DNA of 36,356 nucleotides from JANNOG01 sp050329415 (GTDB lineage: Bacteria > Actinomycetota > Actinomycetes > Actinomycetales > JBBAYJ01): assembly GCA_050329415.1 (NCBI GenBank), contig JBHJOS010000153.1:1-36356 (forward strand), given 5' to 3'. A program made the translations under genes and the position numbers. Positions 1 to 7,267 of this stretch are shown here, piece by piece. Under the pieces are notes generated by a model. It saw only the letters and a program-made list of their open reading frames with translations, had not been told where the DNA came from and ran no database searches. Position 1 is the stretch's first letter. Each line of letters begins with the position of its first letter.

Positions 1-956
1 GTGCACCAGTAGACGTCGGTCTCCGGCTGGAGGTCGAAGACCGCTCGGTGGGTGTACGCGACCTGGGTGAGGTAGCCGCCGGTGGTGTGGAGGATGCCCT
101 TCGGCTTCCCGGTGGTCCCCGAGGTGTAGAGAATGAACAGCGGGTGCTCGGAGTCGAACGCCTCCGGCGTGTGCTCGGGCGACGCCGACCCCACCACGTC
201 GTGCCACCACACGTCCCGGCCATCGGTCCAGGCGGTGTCCTGCCCGGTCCGCCGGACCACGAGGACGTGCTCGACGGGGGTCGACGTCCCGTCGGCGCCG
301 GGCCGCAGCGCGGCGTCGACGGCCGGCTTGAGGGCGCTGGCCGCCCCCCGCCGGTACCCGCCGTCGGCGGTGATCACCAGCTTGGCCCCGGCGTCGAGGA
401 TCCGGCTGCGCAGCGCCTCGGCGCTGAAGCCGCCGAACACCACCGAGTGGGTGGCCCCGACCCGGGCACACGCCAGCATCGCGACGACGGCCTCGGGGAT
501 CATGGGGAGGTAGACCGCGACCCGGTCCCCGGCCCCGACCCCGAGCGATGTCAGCGCGTTCGCCGCTCGGCACACCTCGGCGTGCAGCTCGGCATAGGTG
601 ATCGTGCGGGTGTCCCCGGGCTCGCCCTCGAAGTGGATCGCGACCCGGTCCCCGCGGCCGGCCGCGACGTGGCGGTCCACGCAGTTGACGCAGGCGTTGA
701 GCCGGCCACCGACGAACCACCGGGCGAACGGCTTGCGGGACCAGTCGAGGACCTCCGTCCACGGCTGCTCCCACGTGATCAGCTCGCGCGCCTGGCGGTC
801 CCAGAACGCGAGCCGGTCCGCCGCGGCGGCGTTGTACCAGTCGGCCGTCGCCACGGCGGACGCCGCGAAGGCCGGGTCCGGGGGGAATCGGCGATGCTCG
901 TCGAGGAGGTTCTCCAGAGCGGGAGCGGGGGCCGGCAGGGACTGATCGGTCGTCAT
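1..956 (-). CDS. acs: Acetyl-CoA synthetase, N-terminal half (cut by window edge)
   Basis: AMP-forming acetate:CoA ligase, which makes acetyl-CoA from acetate, ATP and CoA in the cytoplasm. About 318 of the usual ~650 residues are visible. The N-terminal ACAS_N-type stretch (residues ~20-80, including WYNAAAADRLAFWD and KPFARWFVGGRLN) is followed by the adenylating domain with VYLPMIPEAVVAMLACARVG, THSVVFGGFSAEAL and the phosphate-binding loop YTSGTTGKPKG near residue 275. The ATG start at 956 is supported by an AAGGAG ribosome site 6 nt upstream. A TACCGT -10 box at 1028-1033 would give a leader of about 65 nt. It is the last visible gene of a minus-strand run that also carries two symporters and a two-component system, which suggests coupled uptake and activation of acetate. 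The substrate could be propionate, but the sequence reads best as Acs. Confidence 0.95.
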   Translation of the reverse strand, partial: MTTDQSLPAPAPALENLLDEHRRFPPDPAFAASAVATADWYNAAAADRLAFWDRQARELITWEQPWTEVLDWSRKPFARWFVGGRLNACVNCVDRHVAAGRGDRVAIHFEGEPGDTRTITYAELHAEVCRAANALTSLGVGAGDRVAVYLPMIPEAVVAMLACARVGATHSVVFGGFSAEALRSRILDAGAKLVITADGGYRRGAASALKPAVDAALRPGADGTSTPVEHVLVVRRTGQDTAWTDGRDVWWHDVVGSASPEHTPEAFDSEHPLFILYTSGTTGKPKGILHTTGGYLTQVAYTHRAVFDLQPETDVYWC

Positions 957-1027
957 CTCGTGCTCCTTCGCGCGACTGCGACGGTCCAGGGGTCTGCTGC
1001 GACGGGTCGGTCCTGGGTCCGAGGACG

Positions 1028-1033
1028 ACGGTA
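1028..1033 (-). promoter_or_regulatory. Predicted -10 box of acs (TACCGT)
   Basis: TACCGT on the minus strand matches the actinobacterial TAnnnT -10 pattern. Transcription would begin near 1021, leaving a ~65 nt leader with an AAGGAG site before the ATG. No convincing -35 is visible, which would fit activator dependence. This is inference from pattern and position. Confidence 0.4.
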
Positions 1034-1085
1034 GTGAGTGCGGCCGGTCCGGGCGAGCCGCCCCGACCGCCTCCCTCGGTACCCC

Positions 1086-1111
1086 GTGATCATCGACCTG
1101 TCGACGATCAC
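1086..1111. promoter_or_regulatory. 26-bp near-perfect palindrome between actP and acs
   Basis: Arms GTGATCATCGAC and GTCGACGATCAC flank a 2-base centre, with 11 of 12 positions complementary. A 2-nt loop does not suit an RNA hairpin, so a dimeric regulator site is more likely than a terminator. It lies just beyond the actP stop and about 65 bp upstream of the predicted acs -10, an activator-like distance. The binding protein is unknown. Confidence 0.5.
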
Positions 1112-1122
1112 CCCACCGCCGG

Positions 1123-2742
1123 TCAGTGCGTGGCCGCCTTCTCGGCGCCGGCGCCCGTCAGCGCCCGCACCTCCATCTCGGCCTGCTTGGTGTCGTGCTC
1201 GGCGGACGGCCGGCCGACGTACGTGCCGATGATCCCCAGCAGGAAGGCGGCGGGGATCGACACGATGCCGGGATTGTTGAGCGGGAAGAACGAGAAGTCC
1301 GCCCCGGAGACCATCGAGGTCTCCGCACCCGACACCACGGGGCTGAACACGATGAGGCCCACCGCCAGGGCGAGGCCGCCGTACATGCTGAACAGGGCTC
1401 CGGTCGTGTTGAAGCGCGGCCAGAACAGCGAGTACACGATGGTCGGCAGGTTGGCGCTGGCGGCCACGCAGAACGCCAGGGCCACGAGGAACGCGACGTT
1501 CTGGCCCTGCGCGGCGATGCCGCCGACGATCGACACGACGCCGATGACGACCACGGTGATCCGGGCGACCCGGACCTCGCCGGCCGAGTCGACCTCGCCG
1601 GGCTTCTTGATGACGTTCGCGTAGATGTCGTGGGCGAAGGACGCCGCCGCGGTGATGGTGAGACCCGCGACGACGGCGAGGATCGTCGCGAACGCGACCG
1701 CCGAGATGAAGCCGAGCAGCAGGGTGCCGCCCAGCTCGAAGGCCAGCAGCGGGGCCGCCGAGTTGCTCGCGCCGGGCGCGGCCAGGATGGTCTCCGGGCC
1801 GACGAGTGCCATGGCACCGAAACCGAGGACCAGGGTGCACAGGTAGAACAGGCCGATGAGGGCGATCGCCCAGACGACGCTGCGGCGGGCCTCCTTCGAC
1901 GTCGGCACCGTGTAGAAGCGCATGAGGACGTGCGGCAGGCCCGCCGTGCCGAGGACCAGCGCCAGGGACAGCGAGATGAAGTCGAGCTTCGACAGGTCCG
2001 TCGCGCCGTACAGCTGCATCGGTTCGAGCAGGGCCGGGTTGCCTGCCCGGGCCACTGCGTCGCCGAGCAGGGCCGACAGGTTGAACCCGGACAGCGCCAG
2101 CACCCACACCGTCATCACCACGGTGCCGGCGATGAGCAGCAGGGCCTTGATGATCTGGACCCAGGTGGTCCCACGCATCCCGCCGACCAGCACATAGACG
2201 ATCATGAGCAGGCCGACCACGGCGATGACGATGCCGACCCCGATGGCCGAGGAGACACCGAGCAGGAGCGCGACGAGGCCGCCGGCGCCGGCCATCTGGG
2301 CCAGCAGGTAGAAGAAGGACACGGCGAGGGTGTTGGTCGCGGCCGCCACTCGCACCGGCCGCTGGCGCAGCCGGAACGACAGGACGTCGGCCATCGTGTA
2401 CCTGCCCGTGTTGCGGAGCAGCTCGGCGACGAGCAGCAGGGCGACGAGCCAGGCGACGAGGAAGCCGATGGAGTAGAGGAACCCGTCGTAGCCGTTGATC
2501 GCGACGAGCCCCGCGATGCCGAGGAAGCTCGCGGCGGACAGGTAGTCGCCGGCGATGGCGGTGCCGTTCTGGCGACCGCTGAAGGACCGCCCCGCGGCGT
2601 AGTAGTCGGCGGCCGTCCGGGTGGCCCGGGAGGCGCGGAAGACGATGACGAGGGTGACGAGGACGAAGGCGCCGAAGATGAGGATGTTGACGAGCGGCGA
2701 GCCGACGGCGGTCGCCGGCGCCGCAGCGGCGAGCGGGTTCAC
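1123..2742 (-). CDS. actP: Sodium:solute symporter, ActP/MctC-like
   Basis: Inner-membrane secondary transporter of the SSS family, expected to import acetate or related short monocarboxylates with a cation. The 539 residues form about 13 hydrophobic spans. Family stretches visible are DYYAAGRSFSGRQNG, AIAGDYLSAASFLG near the first spans, GTAGLPHVLMRFYT in the middle and SFAHDIYANVIKKPGE later. The GTG at 2742 is chosen because it overlaps the DUF485 stop as GTGA and has a G-run ribosome site upstream; the frame stays open further 5' but that part is antisense-like, Arg-rich sequence inside the DUF485 gene. The DUF485-actP pair and the downstream acs are typical acetate permease context. Exact substrate (acetate, pyruvate, propionate) cannot be read from sequence. 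Confidence 0.9.
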   Translation of the reverse strand: MNPLAAAAPATAVGSPLVNILIFGAFVLVTLVIVFRASRATRTAADYYAAGRSFSGRQNGTAIAGDYLSAASFLGIAGLVAINGYDGFLYSIGFLVAWLVALLLVAELLRNTGRYTMADVLSFRLRQRPVRVAAATNTLAVSFFYLLAQMAGAGGLVALLLGVSSAIGVGIVIAVVGLLMIVYVLVGGMRGTTWVQIIKALLLIAGTVVMTVWVLALSGFNLSALLGDAVARAGNPALLEPMQLYGATDLSKLDFISLSLALVLGTAGLPHVLMRFYTVPTSKEARRSVVWAIALIGLFYLCTLVLGFGAMALVGPETILAAPGASNSAAPLLAFELGGTLLLGFISAVAFATILAVVAGLTITAAASFAHDIYANVIKKPGEVDSAGEVRVARITVVVIGVVSIVGGIAAQGQNVAFLVALAFCVAASANLPTIVYSLFWPRFNTTGALFSMYGGLALAVGLIVFSPVVSGAETSMVSGADFSFFPLNNPGIVSIPAAFLLGIIGTYVGRPSAEHDTKQAEMEVRALTGAGAEKAATH

Positions 2743-3152
2743 GAGGACGACCCCCCCGTCACCTGGGTCCGGGTCGCGGGGCCGGGCCCGGCGCGCTCGG
2801 CGACGGCCGTCTCGACCTCGTGCCGCATGTGATCGGCGGCGGGGTCGAGGTGACGGTCGGCCCACCTCACGTAGGCCCAGGTGATGAGCGCCGTCGACGC
2901 GAACTGACCCAGTCCGAGGAGCAGGCCGACGTTGATGTTGGTGCCACCGATCTCGGTGCCGAAGAAGTCCGTCGCGTAGGCGGCCAGCAGGACGTACGTG
3001 AAGTACCAGACGAGGAAGGCCGCGGTCAGCGGGAACACGAAGCGGCGGAAGCGTCGCCGCAGGGCGGCGAACTCAGGGGTGGCCTGCATCTCCTCGAACG
3101 GTGTCGGCGGGTGGCCCGGCGACTGGGCCGATCCGGGGCTGTGGGTGCTCAC
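2739..3152 (-). CDS. DUF485 membrane protein (ActP partner)
   Basis: A 137-residue protein with the DUF485 layout: a cytosolic N-terminus, TPEFAALRRRFRRFVFPL, a first membrane span (AAFLVWYFTYVLLAAYA), a second span containing NVGLLLGLGQFASTALI, and the closing ITWAYVRWADRHLDPAAD. DUF485 proteins are usually encoded directly before ActP-type symporters and are thought to assist them; the mechanism is not established. The GTG start at 3152 has a strong GAGGAGG site about 5 nt upstream. The stop overlaps the actP start by four bases, so translation is probably coupled. A direct repeat resembling a LytTR operator sits 110-140 bp upstream. Confidence 0.92.
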   Translation of the reverse strand: MSTHSPGSAQSPGHPPTPFEEMQATPEFAALRRRFRRFVFPLTAAFLVWYFTYVLLAAYATDFFGTEIGGTNINVGLLLGLGQFASTALITWAYVRWADRHLDPAADHMRHEVETAVAERAGPGPATRTQVTGGSSS

Positions 3153-3260
3153 GGGACCTCCTCGTTCCGGCGCCGGCGCGCCACATCGTCGTGATGCGCC
3201 GTGCCGTCACTGTGGGGCGGGCCAGGTGCCGGGAGCCGGGCGCGGGTCGCCGCCCGTAGC

Positions 3261-3289
3261 CGAGCGGTGCGATTCGTGCGACGAGCGGT
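3261..3289 (-). promoter_or_regulatory. Candidate LytTR response-regulator site
   Basis: On the minus strand ACCGCTCG occurs twice (3282-3289 and 3261-3268) with a 21-bp period, leaving 13 bp between copies. LytTR regulators classically bind two ~9-bp direct repeats 12-13 bp apart. The site is in the 146-bp gap upstream of DUF485/actP, and a LytTR regulator is encoded 2 kb upstream in the same direction. The assignment is inferred from geometry and context. Confidence 0.4.
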
Positions 3290-3298
3290 CGGTGGAGG

Positions 3299-4801
3299 TC
3301 AGCGGCCCAGGCCGGGCTCCGGGCGGTGGAGCAGCGCCACCGGGACGGCGGCAGGTGCCGGGGGGCGGCCTCGCCGGGCCTCGGCGAGGGAGCCGCCGAC
3401 CATGACGCAGACCGCCAGCGGCACCGACCAGGCCGCCGGCTGGGCGAGTGCGCCGGCCACCACCGGTGACAGCAGGTCCGCCAGGCCGCTGATCGTGGCG
3501 GCCGCGGCCAGCGCGGCGGCCGTCCCTCCGACGGCGACGCCGGCCAGCGCGGAGGCCCGGCGCAGGCCCTGCCACCACAGGCCCAGCAGCAGCAGCGGGG
3601 CGAAGGTGGACGCGGCCAGCGCGAAGGCCAGTCCCACGGTCTCGGCCAGCGGCACCTGGACGCCGCCGGCGGCCAGGGTGGCGGGCAGGGCCAGCGTGGC
3701 CACCGCGGCGGCGCGGAAGGACCGCGCGGGGGCCGTCCGGGCCGGCCGGGGGCGCAGCCGCAGGTCCCGCGACAGCACGCCGGCAACCGAGACGGTGAGT
3801 CCGGACGCCGTGGAGGCGAACGCCGCGAACGCCCCCCCGAGCGCGACGGCCGACAGGACGGCGCCCGCGGTGCCCGGCACCACCAGGGCCGGGAGCTCGA
3901 CGACGACGGCGTCCGCGCCGCTGCTCGCCAGCCCGGGGGCGTAGACCAGGGCGAGCACGGCGTACACCGGCGGCCACACGTAGAACAGCCCGAGGAGGCC
4001 GATCACGGCGGACGCGGTCCGCCGCGCCGCCGCACCGTCCGGGTTGGTGTAGAAGCGAACGAGGACGTGGGGCAGTCCCATGGTGCCGAGGAACAGGGCC
4101 AGCAGCAGCGAGTACGTGCTGTACAGCTCGTGGGGCGCGGTGCCGGGCAGCGTCCAGGCCGGGTCGGGAACCGTGGGAGCGGGGGAGCCGTCGGCGCGCC
4201 AGACCACGACCATGACGGCCGCCGGCACCGCGATCGCCGCCAGCTTCAGCCAATAGTGCATCGCCTGCACCAGGGTGATCGACCGCATTCCGCCGCCGTA
4301 CACCGAGACCCCGACGACGACGGCGACGACCGCGACGCCGATCCAGCCCGGCAACCCGGTCACGGCCCGCCAGGTGACGGCGGCCCCGACGAACTGCGGC
4401 AGCAGGTAGAGCAGGCCGACGACGGCCACCACGACCGCCGCGCCCCGGCGGACCGCGGCCCCGCCGAGACGCAGCTCGGCGAAGTCGGCCAGCGTGTAGG
4501 CGCCCGACCGACGCAGCGGGGCCGCCACCAGGGTGAGCAGGAAGAGGTAGCCGACGGTGTAGCCGACGGGGAACCACAGCGCGTCCACGCCGTCGACGAG
4601 GACGAGTCCCGCGACGCCGAGGAAGCTCGCCGCCGACAGGTACTCGCCCCCGATCGCCGAGGCGTTGACCCATGGCCGCACGGTCCGGCCGGCGACGTAG
4701 AAGTCGCTGGTGCGCCGAGCCCGCCCGCTGGCCAGCGAGGCGACGCCCAGGGTGAGCGCGGCGACCACGGCGACGGCCACGACGGCGACCGTGGGCGTCA
4801 C
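3299..4801 (-). CDS. Second sodium:solute symporter family protein
   Basis: A 500-residue SSS-family transporter related to the ActP-like protein encoded downstream. Shared stretches are SDFYVAGRTVRPWVN, AIGGEYLSAASFLG and GTMGLPHVLVRFYT. It has about 13 hydrophobic spans and ends in an Arg/Pro-rich cytosolic tail. The GTG start at 4801 overlaps the stop of the preceding small membrane protein (GTGA), repeating the DUF485-actP arrangement. Having two SSS carriers in one run suggests different affinities or substrates (for example acetate versus pyruvate or lactate), one perhaps tied to sensing by the adjacent LytS-LytTR pair. Substrate is unknown. Confidence 0.85.
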   Translation of the reverse strand: MTPTVAVVAVAVVAALTLGVASLASGRARRTSDFYVAGRTVRPWVNASAIGGEYLSAASFLGVAGLVLVDGVDALWFPVGYTVGYLFLLTLVAAPLRRSGAYTLADFAELRLGGAAVRRGAAVVVAVVGLLYLLPQFVGAAVTWRAVTGLPGWIGVAVVAVVVGVSVYGGGMRSITLVQAMHYWLKLAAIAVPAAVMVVVWRADGSPAPTVPDPAWTLPGTAPHELYSTYSLLLALFLGTMGLPHVLVRFYTNPDGAAARRTASAVIGLLGLFYVWPPVYAVLALVYAPGLASSGADAVVVELPALVVPGTAGAVLSAVALGGAFAAFASTASGLTVSVAGVLSRDLRLRPRPARTAPARSFRAAAVATLALPATLAAGGVQVPLAETVGLAFALAASTFAPLLLLGLWWQGLRRASALAGVAVGGTAAALAAAATISGLADLLSPVVAGALAQPAAWSVPLAVCVMVGGSLAEARRGRPPAPAAVPVALLHRPEPGLGR

Positions 4802-5187
4802 CCCGGCCCCTCGACGGTGTCCCGGTAGTCGTGCTCGGTCCGCTCGGCGCCGGCGACGTACCAACGGGACGCCAGCCACACCAGTGGGTAGACACCGACG
4901 CCCAGCAGCAGCCACGGCAGCGGCACGCCGGCGACGGCGGCCGTGCCCAGCCCGGGGACGGCCAGGACGGCGAGCGGCCAGCCGAACAGGGGCAGGGCGA
5001 CGACGGCCAGGGTGACTCCTGCCCACCGCAGCAACGCCCGCCGCAGGCCGGCGTCGTAGACCCGGGCGACTTCGTCGGCCGGGCCCGGGGGTGTCGGCGG
5101 GGGCGCCGCCTGGGCGCCCTCCGGCCGCCCTCCGTAGGGGATGGACCGGGTCACCCGGACCCGGCGCGGCGGTCGATCGGCCGTCAT
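4798..5187 (-). CDS. Small two-span membrane protein coupled to symporter
   Basis: A 129-residue protein with a basic, Pro-rich N-terminus (about 45 residues), then two hydrophobic segments (VTLAVVALPLFGWPLAVLAV and PLPWLLLGVGVYPLVWLASRW) and a short charged tail. It occupies the position DUF485 takes beside the other symporter but lacks the DUF485 signature (no LGLGQF or YVRWADRHLDP). It may be an analogue or a diverged relative. The ATG overlaps the stop of the response regulator gene (ATGA), and its own stop overlaps the symporter start. The three genes are therefore translationally chained. Function is inferred only from position. Confidence 0.75.
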   Translation of the reverse strand: MTADRPPRRVRVTRSIPYGGRPEGAQAAPPPTPPGPADEVARVYDAGLRRALLRWAGVTLAVVALPLFGWPLAVLAVPGLGTAAVAGVPLPWLLLGVGVYPLVWLASRWYVAGAERTEHDYRDTVEGPG

Positions 5188-5969
5188 GCGCCGACCCCCT
5201 CAGGGCCGTCGAGGGCTTCGGCGAGCGCGGCTCGCAGGTCTCGCGCCTGGCGCCGGCTCACCGGAAGCCGGTCCCCTGCGGTGGTGACGACCGACCAGCG
5301 GCCGCCGTCCGTGCGCACCTCCCGGACGTGGCCGAGGTTGACGAGCACCGACCGGTGGGCGCGGGCGAACCCGGCCCCTGCCCATCGCTCCTCGAGCGCC
5401 CCGAGGGCGACCCGGACGAGGTGGCTCTTGCCGCCGACGTGCAGGCGGACGTAGTCGCCCTGGGCCTCCGCCCACTCGACTGCCGACCGCTGGACGAAGC
5501 GGGTGACCCCGCCCAGGTCCACGGCGATCCGCTCGTCGGGGCCGGTGGCCGCGCCCGGTGCCCCGGGGGGCGGGACCCGGACCCGGCGCAGCGCCTCGGC
5601 CAGCCGCTCCGGGCGCACCGGCTTGAGCACGTAGTCGGCGACGTCGAGGTCGAAGGCCGCCACCGCGTGCTCCTCGTGGGCGGTGACGAAGACGACCGCG
5701 GGCGGGCGGGCGAGCCGGGCAACGGCGCGGGCGAGCGCGAGGCCGTCGAAGCCGGGCATCTGGACGTCGGTCAGGACGGCGTCGAACCGTCCGGTCCCGA
5801 GGTGGCGCAGCGCGTCCCCGGCGTTGGCTGCGGCGACGACATCCATCACCGAGACGTCCCGCTCCACCAGGTACACCAACTCGGCCAGCGCGGGCGGCTC
5901 GTCGTCCACGACGAGCACCCGCAGCCCCGGCCCGGGATCCCTGCCCGGCCGGGGTGCACGCCCCGGCAT
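5184..5969 (-). CDS. LytTR-family response regulator
   Basis: A two-component response regulator of 261 residues. The receiver domain (residues ~16-135) has the acidic pair D22/D23, the phosphoacceptor D68 in LTDVQMPG, T96 and K116 in YVLKPVRP. A LytTR DNA-binding domain (~155-255) follows, with VEWAEAQGDYVRLHVGG, ARAHRSVLVNLGHV and PVSRRQARDLR. It is probably phosphorylated by the LytS-type kinase encoded immediately upstream. The ATG at 5969 lies 6 nt after a TACCCT -10 box, so the gene may also have its own leaderless promoter within the 68-bp gap. Likely targets are the symporter genes, given the 21-bp-period direct repeat near 3261-3289. Confidence 0.93.
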   Translation of the reverse strand: MPGRAPRPGRDPGPGLRVLVVDDEPPALAELVYLVERDVSVMDVVAAANAGDALRHLGTGRFDAVLTDVQMPGFDGLALARAVARLARPPAVVFVTAHEEHAVAAFDLDVADYVLKPVRPERLAEALRRVRVPPPGAPGAATGPDERIAVDLGGVTRFVQRSAVEWAEAQGDYVRLHVGGKSHLVRVALGALEERWAGAGFARAHRSVLVNLGHVREVRTDGGRWSVVTTAGDRLPVSRRQARDLRAALAEALDGPEGVGA

Positions 5970-5975
5970 GACCTG

Positions 5976-5981
5976 AGGGTA
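5976..5981 (-). promoter_or_regulatory. Predicted leaderless -10 of the LytTR gene (TACCCT)
   Basis: TACCCT is followed by 6 nt and the ATG at 5969, so a transcript would begin at or beside the start codon. This would let the regulator be made independently of the kinase gene. Confidence 0.45.
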
Positions 5982-6037
5982 GTGGCCCGTGGTCGCGGCC
6001 CCGCGCCGGCCGGTCCGAGTGCTCCCCGCCCTTGGGG

Positions 6038-7249
6038 TCAGCCCGCCCGGACCCCTGCCGCGTACTTGGGGACGCGGAACACCACGCGCGTGCCTGCGCC
6101 CTGGGCGGTCTCGACCGCGAGACCGGCTGCGTCGCCGAAGGCCCGGCGCAGCCGGGAGTCGACGTTCGGCAGACCCACCGAGGGCGAGCCCACCACGCCG
6201 TCGAGCACCGCGCGGATCTCCTCGGGATCCGCCCCGGCACCGTCGTCCTCGACCGAGATCACGGCGTCCTCGCCGGCGTCCACCGCGTCCACCCGGACCG
6301 TCAGGGGCCGCTCGGCCATGCCGTGCCGCACCGCGTTCTCGACCAGCGGCTGCACTGTCAGCAGCGGGATCGTGACCGGCAGCACCTCGGGCGAGATTCG
6401 CAGGTCGACGGCCAGCCGGTCCCCGAAACGGGCCTGCTCGAGGACCAGGTACCGCTCGACGTTGCGCAGCTCCTCGGCGAGGGTGGTGAACGCCTCCCGC
6501 CGGAACGAGTACCGGGTGAAGTCGGCGAACTCCAGCAGCAGCTCGCGGGCGCGGTCCGGGTCGGTCCGCACGAAGGACGCGATGGCGGCCAGGCAGTTGT
6601 AGACGAAGTGCGGACTGATCTGGTCCCGCAGGGCGCGCAGCTCCGCCTCCGCCGCGCGGGCCCGCTCGGCGTCCAGGCCGGCCAGCGCCACCTGGCCGGC
6701 GACCCAGCGGGCGACCTCCTCGGTCGCGCGCACCAGCTGCACCGACGGCACCGTCGCGGTGTAGGCGAGCAGGACACCCTCGCGCACCCCGTCGACGACG
6801 ACGGGCGCGGCGACCCCGGCCACCAGGGGGCAGCGGGCGTCGGGGCAGCGCAGCGCGCGGCCGGTCACCACCTCGGTGCGGCCGGTGCGCAGGGACCGGG
6901 CGGCGTCGGTCACCGCCCGGTCGCCGTGCGAGGACGCGCCCCCGTCCCAGGCCAGCAGCCGCCCGTCGCCGACGACCGCGACCGCCGTGGCGCCGAGCAG
7001 CGCTCGCAGGTGACGCGCCGCGGGGCGGACCCCCGTCTCGGTGAGGCCCTGGCGCAGGCTCGGGGCCGCCAGCGTGGCCTCGTGGAGGGCGGTGAACGCC
7101 GCCCGGTCGGCGTCGCTCGCCAGGCGGCGACGGGACAGCCACCACCCGGCGGCGACCAGCAGGACCGCGAGGGTGAGGACCAGGGCGACGGCGGCCACCT
7201 GGACCCCCGAGGGTCCCGGCACCAGCGGACCGGCCACCGTGGTCGGCAC
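6038..7249 (-). CDS. LytS-type sensor histidine kinase
   Basis: A 403-residue membrane-linked kinase. It has one N-terminal membrane span (residues ~16-38), a GAF-like sensor region (~60-190) with GATAVAVVGDGRLLAWDGG and a CPDARCPL pair of cysteines, then a His_kinase (LytS/YehU-type) domain with the phosphoacceptor His near residue 214 in QISPHFVYN. The ATPase domain shows QPLVENAVRHG and EDDGAGAD. It lacks the five-span 5TM-Lyt sensor of classical LytS, so the signal is probably sensed by the GAF-like domain. The two cysteines are a possible metal or redox ligand. The GTG start at 7249 lies 6 nt after a CATACT -10. Upstream in-frame sequence is antisense to the divergent glycosyltransferase and was excluded. 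Confidence 0.92.
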   Translation of the reverse strand: MPTTVAGPLVPGPSGVQVAAVALVLTLAVLLVAAGWWLSRRRLASDADRAAFTALHEATLAAPSLRQGLTETGVRPAARHLRALLGATAVAVVGDGRLLAWDGGASSHGDRAVTDAARSLRTGRTEVVTGRALRCPDARCPLVAGVAAPVVVDGVREGVLLAYTATVPSVQLVRATEEVARWVAGQVALAGLDAERARAAEAELRALRDQISPHFVYNCLAAIASFVRTDPDRARELLLEFADFTRYSFRREAFTTLAEELRNVERYLVLEQARFGDRLAVDLRISPEVLPVTIPLLTVQPLVENAVRHGMAERPLTVRVDAVDAGEDAVISVEDDGAGADPEEIRAVLDGVVGSPSVGLPNVDSRLRRAFGDAAGLAVETAQGAGTRVVFRVPKYAAGVRAG

Positions 7250-7254
7250 CCAGG

Positions 7255-7261
7255 CAGTATG
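7255..7261. promoter_or_regulatory. Overlapping divergent -10 elements
   Basis: The same 7 bp hold CAGTAT on the plus strand (7255-7260, 7 nt before the ATG at 7268) and CATACT on the minus strand (7261-7256, 6 nt before the kinase GTG at 7249). Both genes would be leaderless and the two promoters would compete for one melting region. Inferred from sequence. Confidence 0.45.
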
Positions 7262-7267
7262 GCGACC

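Noticed and set aside
48..1034. Long plus-strand open frames over the acs region
   Set aside because: They are antisense to clear Acs coding sequence on the minus strand; their translations are low-complexity Arg/Gly/Pro sequence with no recognisable domain.
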